Assembly: GCA_030042815.1 (NCBI GenBank)
Contig: JASHYY010000023.1
Location: 1-10,739 of the forward strand
Origin: Thermoplasmata archaeon
GTDB lineage: Archaea; Thermoplasmatota; Thermoplasmata; Lutacidiplasmatales; UBA184
DNA: 10,739 bases
Direction of reading: 5' to 3'
A program made the position numbers and the translations under genes. Within the stretch, counting starts at the first letter, position 1. Each line of letters starts with the position of its first letter. Positions 6,830 to 10,739 of this stretch are shown here, in pieces. Under the pieces are notes generated by a model. The model saw only the letters and a list, made by a program, of their open reading frames with translations. It had not been told where the DNA came from and ran no database searches.

Positions 6830-7264
6830 CTATCCGCACCCGCACCCACCGGAGCCGCAACCGCAGCCGCCGCCCTCGCTCCCGTGGCCGTGGGCCTCGG
6901 TCGGGAGGTTCGGCGTCGTGATCTTGAAGCCGGAGGCGTTCAGGTCCTGGACGAAGTCGATCTTCGCCCCGTTCAGGAGCTCCGCGGAGAGGTCGTCGAC
7001 GACGATCGAGAACCCGTCGATCTGGACGACCCGGTCGCCGTTGCGCGGCCGGTCGAAGGCCATGCCGAACGACGTGCCCCCGCCGCCACCGGACCCGCAG
7101 CTGCATCCCGAACCGCAGCCGCCGCCCGAGCCGCACCCGCCGCCGCCTCCCCCTGACTGAAGGTAGACGCGCACGGCGGTTCCGGGCTTCTGGGCCTTGA
7201 TGAGGTCCCGGACCTGGTCCTGCGCTTCCTTGGTGACTTCCAGTTTGATCGCACTATCGCTCAT
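6830..7264 (-). CDS. IscA/HesB-like protein with Gly/Cys-rich loop and tail
   Basis: A 144-residue protein built on the A-type Fe-S carrier fold. It starts IKLEVTKEAQDQVRDLI and has AVRVYLQ (30-36), SFGMAFD (65-71), the strand FSIVVDDLSAELL, and NASGFKITTPN (109-119), all matching the canonical neighbour encoded at 7344-7673. Where that neighbour has GGGCSG, this protein has a ~27-residue loop of Gly and Ser with cysteines at 44, 50, 54 and 56. Where canonical members end CxC, it has a His-Gly-rich linker and a tail with cysteines at 134, 136, 141 and 143. Eight cysteines in two four-cysteine clusters could hold Fe-S clusters or other metals; this is inference. A GGAGG (7274-7278) lies 9 nt before the ATG, and a TATA-like box lies further upstream. 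It may be a specialised Fe-S scaffold or metal-storage variant. Confidence 0.85.
   Translation of the reverse strand: MSDSAIKLEVTKEAQDQVRDLIKAQKPGTAVRVYLQSGGGGGGCGSGGGCGSGCSCGSGGGGGTSFGMAFDRPRNGDRVVQIDGFSIVVDDLSAELLNGAKIDFVQDLNASGFKITTPNLPTEAHGHGSEGGGCGCGSGGCGCG
6833..6874 (-). repeat. Gly/Cys-codon tract encoding the C-terminal tail
   Basis: Low-complexity GC-rich run inside the IscA-variant gene encoding GGGCGCGSGGCGCG. It repeats GCGCG around a GSG spacer, placing cysteines as two CxC pairs four residues apart. It is in frame and ends at the stop codon. Confidence 0.8.
7076..7156 (-). repeat. Gly/Ser/Cys-codon tract encoding the internal loop
   Basis: In-frame low-complexity stretch of GGN and TGC codons encoding residues 37-63 of the IscA variant. 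It replaces the short GGGCSG hairpin of normal A-type carriers. The length is a multiple of three relative to the family frame, and the protein resumes the conserved SFGMAFD immediately after. Confidence 0.8.
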
Positions 7265-7310
7265 GCCTGGGGCCCTCCTCGACTACCCCACCGAACCAAC
7301 GAGGACGGAG

Positions 7311-7319
7311 GTATAAAGC
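7311..7319 (-). promoter_or_regulatory. TATA-like box for the IscA-variant gene
   Basis: On the minus strand this reads GCTTTATAC, close to an archaeal TATA box. Its centre is about 51 nt from the ATG at 7264, giving an expected start near 7290 and a leader of about 26 nt that carries the GAGGAGG ribosome-binding site. It lies between the two IscA genes, so the variant probably has its own promoter. Confidence 0.55.
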
Positions 7320-7343
7320 TCCGGTGTCGCTCGCGTCGCTCGA

Positions 7344-7673
7344 TTACGCGGAGAACGACTTCCCGCACGAGCAGGTGTGGGTCGCGTTCGGGTTCGAGAT
7401 CTTGAACCCGGACGCCTCGAGCCCGAGCAGGAAGTCGACCTTGACGCCTTCGAGGAGCGGCGCGCTGGCCCGGTCGACCACCACGGTCAGCGCCGGGTCG
7501 TGAAACGCGACCTCGTCCCCGCTCTCCTGCTTGTCGAACGACATCCCGTAGGTGAGGCCCGAGCAGCCGCCGCCCTGTACGTAGAGGCGCAGCGCCGCGC
7601 CCGGCTTGCCCTGCCGCTCCATGATCTTCAGCACCTGGTCCCGGGCGGCGGGCGTGACTTCGATCGTGACCAT
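7344..7673 (-). CDS. Canonical A-type Fe-S carrier (IscA/ErpA/HesB family)
   Basis: A 109-residue protein of the usual family length. The three conserved cysteines are all present: Cys37 in GGGCSGLTYGMSFD, and Cys101 and Cys103 in HTCSCGKSFSA. Between them are a VVVDRASAPLLEGVKVDF strand-helix segment and EASGFKISNPNA. The family binds a [2Fe-2S] or [4Fe-4S] cluster at the subunit interface and delivers it from the assembly scaffold to target apoproteins in the cytosol. A GAGG (7680-7683) lies 6 nt before the ATG, and a TTTTTA box sits about 40 nt upstream. It is directly followed, 79 bp later, by a divergent paralogue on the same strand. It faces away from the glutamine amidotransferase gene. 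Confidence 0.93.
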   Translation of the reverse strand: MVTIEVTPAARDQVLKIMERQGKPGAALRLYVQGGGCSGLTYGMSFDKQESGDEVAFHDPALTVVVDRASAPLLEGVKVDFLLGLEASGFKISNPNATHTCSCGKSFSA

Positions 7674-7710
7674 CGGCTTCCTCGGAGGTTCGTTCTAGTC
7701 CGGCCGGTCG

Positions 7711-7718
7711 TAAAAAGG
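7711..7718 (-). promoter_or_regulatory. TATA-like box for the canonical IscA gene
   Basis: Minus-strand CCTTTTTA is an A/T-rich element about 40 nt upstream of the ATG at 7673. A start about 25 nt downstream would leave a leader of roughly 16 nt including the GAGG ribosome-binding site. Confidence 0.45.
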
Positions 7719-7765
7719 GTTGCTGGCGCACGGGTGAGCGGCTCGACGGCCCCGGGCCGCAGGGA

Positions 7766-7773
7766 GTTATCTA
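7766..7773 (+). promoter_or_regulatory. TATA-like box for a leaderless glutamine amidotransferase transcript
   Basis: GTTATCTA, preceded by purine-rich AGGGA that could serve as a BRE, is centred about 26 nt before the ATG at 7796. There is no Shine-Dalgarno, so a leaderless mRNA starting at the ATG is the simplest reading. It lies back to back with the minus-strand IscA promoter. Confidence 0.5.
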
Positions 7774-7795
7774 CACGCCCGCGGTGGCGCCCGCG

Positions 7796-8656
7796 ATGTG
7801 CCGATTGTTCGGGCTCCTGTCGAGCGTCGCGGAGTCGCCGGAGCCGTGGCTGGTCCGGTCCGACCGGTCGCTGCTCGCCCAGTCGAACGTCTCGCCCGAG
7901 ACGACCCAGCGGGACGGTTGGGGGGTCGGCTGGTTCGAGGACGACGGACGGGCCCGGGTCGTCAAGGGCACCGGCTGCGCGGCCGACGAGCGGGACGGGT
8001 TCGTCGCCGCCGCTGCGGCGGCCCGGGGGACGTTCGTCCTCGGGCACCTGCGGCACGCGAGCAATCCCCTCCACCTCCCGCGCGAGCGGCTGATCGCCCT
8101 CGAGAACTCGCAGCCGTTCGAGAACCACACGCAGCTTTTCGGGCACAACGGCTCGATCCCGTTCCCGAACGAGACCCGGCCGATGCTCGGGGTCCACGAG
8201 GTCAAGGTCCGCGGGGTGAACGACAGCGAGGTGCTCTTCTGGCTGCTCGCCCGGCACACCGAGGAGACCGGCGACCCGCTTGTCGGCTACGTCCACGCGG
8301 TCGAGGACCTGGTCCGCGTCTGGCTCGGGATGGGACGGCCGGCGGTCGCGCCGTTCTCGGGGCTCAACCTGATCTTCTCGCGGAATCCCGACGAGCTCTG
8401 GGCGTTCTGCCAGTGGACCGGGGACCACGGGACGGGACTGCTCGACGGGTCGCGGCGCTACTACGAGATGACGTACCTCGCCGCCCCGCATCGGGTCGTC
8501 GTCGGCAGCGAGCCGTTCGACGGCGAGCGGGGGGTCTGGAAGCCGCTCGGGAGCGGGACGTACCTGCACGCCCGCCGCGTCGACCACCACGTCGAGGCCA
8601 CGGTGGGGAAGACGCCCCTCCCGGCCGCGCTCGAGATTCGGCCCCCGCCCACGTAG
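7796..8656 (+). CDS. Class II glutamine amidotransferase (YafJ/EgtC-like, Ntn hydrolase)
   Basis: A 286-residue N-terminal-nucleophile glutamine amidotransferase. Class II enzymes release ammonia from glutamine using a cysteine exposed after Met removal, so the start must be the ATG at 7796, giving MCRLFG with Cys2; an upstream GTG at 7784 would bury it. Other signs are QRDGWGVGWF (38-47), GHLRHASNP (83-91, glutamine-binding Arg), FGHNGSIP (115-122, oxyanion Asn-Gly) and NDSEVLFWLL (142-151). No synthetase or transferase domain is fused, so the acceptor of the ammonia, or whether it acts as a glutaminase-like or gamma-glutamyl amidase (as EgtC does in ergothioneine synthesis), is unknown. The nucleotidyltransferase-like gene 44 bp downstream is probably co-transcribed and could be a functional partner; that is inference. 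Confidence 0.87.
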   Translation: MCRLFGLLSSVAESPEPWLVRSDRSLLAQSNVSPETTQRDGWGVGWFEDDGRARVVKGTGCAADERDGFVAAAAAARGTFVLGHLRHASNPLHLPRERLIALENSQPFENHTQLFGHNGSIPFPNETRPMLGVHEVKVRGVNDSEVLFWLLARHTEETGDPLVGYVHAVEDLVRVWLGMGRPAVAPFSGLNLIFSRNPDELWAFCQWTGDHGTGLLDGSRRYYEMTYLAAPHRVVVGSEPFDGERGVWKPLGSGTYLHARRVDHHVEATVGKTPLPAALEIRPPPT

Positions 8657-8700
8657 CGCCCCCGTTCCGTGCGGAGGCTCCGGCCGGACCCGGTCGACCG

Positions 8701-9600
8701 ATGACGAGCGAGATGCTGTCGGGCCCCGACCTCGGGGCCGGGTTCCTCCACCAGCTGTCGGTCGACCGCGACGGGGAGCGGACGACGTTCACCTTCCACG
8801 CGCAGGACGGCGGCGCGGACGCGAACGGACCGCCGCTCGGGCCGCTCGACCGGTTCGGGTCCGTCCATCCTCCGTCCCCGTGCATGTTCGGCGGCCCGCG
8901 GTGCTGGCACCGCCGGTTCCTGCTGCCCTTCACCGAGGCGCCGGCGGTGCGCCAGGCGTACAACCGGTACCGGTTCGTGCTCGCGACCGTGATGGAGCAG
9001 GAGTACCGGGGGCGCCCGGCGGCGTTCGACGCGGGGGTGAAGGAGGTCGTCGCCCGGCTCGCCGGACCCCTCGCGGCCGAGGGCGTCGAGTGGTACATCG
9101 GCGGCTCGGACGCTGCCCGCCTGCTCGGAGCCCGGGTGGCGCCGCACGACCTCGACCTCGGCACGACCCGGGCCGGGGTCGACCGGATCGCCGCGCTGCT
9201 CCGGGAGTACCTGACCGAGCCGCTCGCCCCGACCGACTGGCCGGTCTCGGGGATCGTTCGCGGCGCGCGCGCGTTCGTCGGGACGTTCCAGGACGGGATC
9301 CGGGTCGAGTGGTCGGTCCCGCTCGAACCGAGCGAGCCGAGGCCGCTCGAGGAGTGGAGCGGTCGACCGGGGGTCGCGCGGCTGCTCCCCGTGGTCGTGG
9401 GGGACACGACCGTCCGGGTCACGCGACCGGAGTATGCGCTCGTGCGGGCGGCCGAGCGCGGCGACCGTGCGGGCCGGACGGCGCTCGCCGACGCCGTCCG
9501 ACGACTCGGCGTCGACCGCGAGCTGCTCGAGGTTCTCCTCGAGCGCTCGTCCCTCCCGCCGGCCGAGCGCGCGGCCGTGCGGGGCGACGCGGGCCCGTAG
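8701..9600 (+). CDS. Nucleotidyltransferase-fold protein with unfamiliar N-terminal half
   Basis: A 299-residue protein. The central part reads like a minimal nucleotidyltransferase fold: WYIGGSDAARLLG (131-143) supplies the Gly-Ser loop, APHDLDLGT (147-155) supplies the paired Asp150 and Asp152, and RVEWSV (201-206) may give the third acidic residue. This resembles AbiEii/aminoglycoside-type nucleotidyltransferases, which move a nucleotide onto a small molecule, RNA or protein. The first ~105 residues are not recognised; they contain CMFGGPRCWHRRFLLP (61-76) with two cysteines and a histidine that might bind metal. The C-terminal ~60 residues look helical. The ATG at 8701 has no clear Shine-Dalgarno, and ATG 8713 is an alternative. 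It follows the amidotransferase by 44 bp without its own evident promoter. Substrate unknown. Confidence 0.65.
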   Translation: MTSEMLSGPDLGAGFLHQLSVDRDGERTTFTFHAQDGGADANGPPLGPLDRFGSVHPPSPCMFGGPRCWHRRFLLPFTEAPAVRQAYNRYRFVLATVMEQEYRGRPAAFDAGVKEVVARLAGPLAAEGVEWYIGGSDAARLLGARVAPHDLDLGTTRAGVDRIAALLREYLTEPLAPTDWPVSGIVRGARAFVGTFQDGIRVEWSVPLEPSEPRPLEEWSGRPGVARLLPVVVGDTTVRVTRPEYALVRAAERGDRAGRTALADAVRRLGVDRELLEVLLERSSLPPAERAAVRGDAGP

Positions 9601-9640
9601 CCGCGCGGCGGTCGAGGGCGGTTGCGCGTCGAGCCGTAGC

Positions 9641-9647
9641 TTCATAG
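9641..9647 (+). promoter_or_regulatory. Candidate TATA box for the Cas4-like gene
   Basis: TTCATAG is the only A/T-rich stretch in the 70-bp spacer after the nucleotidyltransferase gene and is centred about 27 nt before the ATG at 9671. It fits a leaderless start, but the sequence match is weak. Confidence 0.35.
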
Positions 9648-9670
9648 CCCGACGCCCCGACGCGCGGACG

Positions 9671-10471
9671 ATGCTGGCCCCGCTCGCGACCCCGCTCCCG
9701 GAGCACCTGACGCCGCACGACCTCGTGACGTACTTCCGCTGCCCGCACGAGATGGAGCTCGCGCGCGGGCTGCACGCCCGGGCCGTCGGCAAGGTCCCGC
9801 CGCCGGTGCGCGCGCCGCCGGACGTCGTGCCCCTCCGGCATTCGCCGATGTACTCCCCGCCGAGCGGCCACGTGCTCGTCAGCGAGGGGCGCCTCGACCT
9901 CACCGACCGGGACGTGCTCGTCTACGAGGACAGCCTCGAGGACGGACTGCCCGTGCTGTTCCCGCCCGAGCGGGTCCGGCTCGACGCCCGATTCACGAAC
10001 GGCCACGCGAACCTGATCGACGCCGAGCTCGGGATCGCGGGCCGCCCCGACCTCGTCCTGCAGCGGGGGGACCGGGGGTTCGTGCCGCTCGAGTACAAGG
10101 AGACGCACCTGTTCGTCGGCTACCACGAGGCCCACGGACGGCTCTTCGACACCGTTCAGGCGATCGCGGAGTGCCGCCTCGTCCACGCCGTCTTCGGCCG
10201 TAGGCCGGAGTACGGCCTCGTCCTCTACGGCGACACGGCGGGCGGGGGCGCCCGCGAGGGATGGGTGCAGATCCCGTACGGGGACGCCGAGGAGCGGTGG
10301 CTCAAGGTCGTGCTCGCCCAGATCCGGGAGGATCGGACCCGCGCGCCGGTGCCGGCCGAGCGGACGTGCGGCAGTTGCGAGCCGAACGCCGAGGGGCTCT
10401 GCCGGTACGCCGCGACCCGGTACGAGGGGCCGCACCACCACCAGGCGTTCCTGACGACCCGGGTCCCGTAA
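9671..10471 (+). CDS. Stand-alone Cas4-like PD-(D/E)XK Fe-S nuclease
   Basis: A 266-residue protein with the layout of Cas4/Dna2/AddB-type nucleases. An N-terminal cysteine lies in LVTYFRCPHEMELAR (Cys24). The nuclease core has GRPDLVL (Asp127) and PLEYKE (Glu141 and Lys143), the acidic and ExK residues that bind the catalytic metal, followed by FDTVQAIAEC (Gln164) as the probable QxxxY-type motif, with Tyr not evident at the usual spot. At the C-terminus CGSCEPNAEGLC gives Cys233, Cys236 and Cys244. One N-terminal and three C-terminal cysteines is the arrangement that holds a [4Fe-4S] cluster in Cas4. No repeats, Cas1 or Cas2 are in the window, so a CRISPR role is not supported; a DNA repair or end-resection role is equally possible. 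About 50 residues (41-90) between the helix and the core are unusual. Confidence 0.8.
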   Translation: MLAPLATPLPEHLTPHDLVTYFRCPHEMELARGLHARAVGKVPPPVRAPPDVVPLRHSPMYSPPSGHVLVSEGRLDLTDRDVLVYEDSLEDGLPVLFPPERVRLDARFTNGHANLIDAELGIAGRPDLVLQRGDRGFVPLEYKETHLFVGYHEAHGRLFDTVQAIAECRLVHAVFGRRPEYGLVLYGDTAGGGAREGWVQIPYGDAEERWLKVVLAQIREDRTRAPVPAERTCGSCEPNAEGLCRYAATRYEGPHHHQAFLTTRVP

Positions 10472-10520
10472 GCCCCGACCCGCCTCCGGGGGTCCGGCGA
10501 GGTCGCCGCCGTCGCAGTGG

Positions 10521-10528
10521 TTAAATAG
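10521..10528 (+). promoter_or_regulatory. Strong TATA-like box
   Basis: TTAAATAG, preceded by CAGTGG, is one of the best matches in the window to an archaeal TATA box and stands out in very GC-rich flanks. Transcription would start near 10549. No convincing coding region follows, so it probably drives an RNA gene or a leader extending past the window. Confidence 0.55.
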
Positions 10529-10548
10529 CACCGGCCACTGGAACCGAG

Positions 10549-10739
10549 GCCGCGCCACGGCGCCGCTGTTCGGTCGGCACATGCACCCGCAGAGGCCGGG
10601 GCCTCTCCGGGGAAGGGCGAGGGTCCCTTCGCCGTGCCGGCAAGGGACCGATGACGCCGATCACACGCGTTCTGGACGCTTGTCAAGCGTAATCAGTGTA
10701 GCTGACTCCTGTCAGCTGGGGAATGGCTGGGCTCGGGCG
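10549..10739 (+). ncRNA. Candidate structured RNA or leader, runs off the window
   Basis: Downstream of the TATA box are four clean inverted repeats in a row. AGAGGC/GCCTCT (10591-10606) has a 4-nt loop. GAAGGG/CCCTTC (10612-10630) has a 7-nt loop and can be enclosed by CCGG/CCGG. ACGCTT/AAGCGT (10676-10690) has a 3-nt loop. AGCTGAC/GTCAGCT (10700-10717) has a 4-nt loop. The base composition shifts toward A/T after 10660. I could not match the region to SRP RNA, RNase P RNA, 5S or the 16S 5' end from memory. The start is estimated from the TATA spacing and the 3' end is not seen. It may be a novel RNA, an rRNA or operon leader, or simply an intergenic region. Confidence 0.35.

Noticed and set aside
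5924..7156. Plus-strand 410-codon frame opposite the NDH-2-like and IscA-variant genes
   Set aside because: Arg/Glu/Asp-rich composition typical of an antisense frame; the minus strand carries clear FAD/NAD and IscA motifs.
6833..7156. CRISPR-like or tandem DNA repeat
   Set aside because: The repetition is in-frame Gly/Ser/Cys codons of one protein, without regular repeat-spacer units.
7784..7795. GTG start four codons upstream for the amidotransferase
   Set aside because: It would bury the catalytic cysteine, which must become the N-terminal residue.
7798..9600. A single long 600-codon reading frame on the plus strand covering the amidotransferase region
   Set aside because: Its first half is an Arg/Ala/Pro-rich shadow of the amidotransferase in another frame; only the part from the ATG at 8701 has recognisable motifs.
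8461..9903. Long minus-strand reading frame of 480 codons
   Set aside because: GC-rich antisense shadow with low-complexity Arg/Gly/Pro content; it overlaps two better-supported plus-strand genes.
9419..10582. Minus-strand 387-codon frame opposite the Cas4-like gene
   Set aside because: Antisense frame without motifs, whereas the plus strand has nuclease residues and an ordered cysteine set.
10650..10706. C/D-box small RNA, with GATGACG as box C and CTGA as box D
   Set aside because: The box C match is imperfect, no C'/D' pair is visible, and CTGA lies inside a 7-bp hairpin.
10581..10739. Reading frame from ATG 10581 open to the end of the window
   Set aside because: Later codons lose the strong GC third-position bias of real genes here, the product is Arg/Gly-rich with no motif, and the DNA is dominated by hairpins.
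10549..10739. SRP RNA, RNase P RNA, 5S or 16S rRNA start
   Set aside because: None of the conserved core sequences I know (e.g. RNase P GAGGAAAGTCC, 16S TTGATCCTGCC) is present.
1..10739. Insertion sequence, transposase or prophage genes
   Set aside because: No transposase or integrase motif, phage structural protein or flanking inverted repeats were seen on either strand.

Overview
This very GC-rich window most likely comes from an archaeon, plausibly a Thermoplasmatota-like euryarchaeal lineage; the phylum is an inference. Four features point to Archaea. Two tRNA genes lack an encoded CCA. One of them is interrupted in its T-loop by a short intron that folds into a relaxed bulge-helix-bulge. 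A/T-rich TATA-like boxes sit about 25-27 nt upstream of several ATG codons, as in leaderless archaeal genes. The gene set (CPA2 antiporter, winged-helix regulator, stand-alone Cas4-like nuclease, type II NADH dehydrogenase) fits as well. Shine-Dalgarno-led genes also occur.

Layout from left to right. At 1-2388 (+) lie the 3' part of a CrtC/AttH-like lipocalin-fold gene and a family III CoA-transferase. Converging on them (2417-3382, -) is a zinc-free MDR-family NADPH:quinone-reductase-like gene, whose upstream region it shares divergently with a CPA2 cation/proton antiporter (3549-4826, +). A small winged-helix regulator follows (4913-5311). Then come a tRNA-Asn(GUU) with a 32-nt T-loop intron and a CAU-anticodon tRNA (elongator Met or Ile2).

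From 5555 to 7673 all genes are on the minus strand: an NDH-2-like flavoprotein and two adjacent A-type (IscA/HesB) Fe-S carrier paralogues. One paralogue is canonical. The other has its first cysteine motif replaced by a long Gly/Cys-rich loop and carries a second Gly/Cys-rich tail.

The right end (7796-10471, +) holds a class II glutamine amidotransferase with an N-terminal Cys nucleophile, a nucleotidyltransferase-fold protein with an unfamiliar N-terminal half, and a Cas4-like PD-(D/E)XK nuclease with four cysteines placed for an Fe-S cluster. There is no CRISPR array nearby. The last 270 bases have no convincing gene but carry a good TATA box followed by four consecutive hairpins, suggesting a structured RNA or a leader running off the window.

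A redox and Fe-S theme recurs (quinone reductase-like, NDH-2, two Fe-S carriers, Fe-S nuclease), but the genes lie in several transcription units, so a single coordinated system is not demonstrated. The most unusual items are the T-loop tRNA intron and the Gly/Cys-rich IscA variant.
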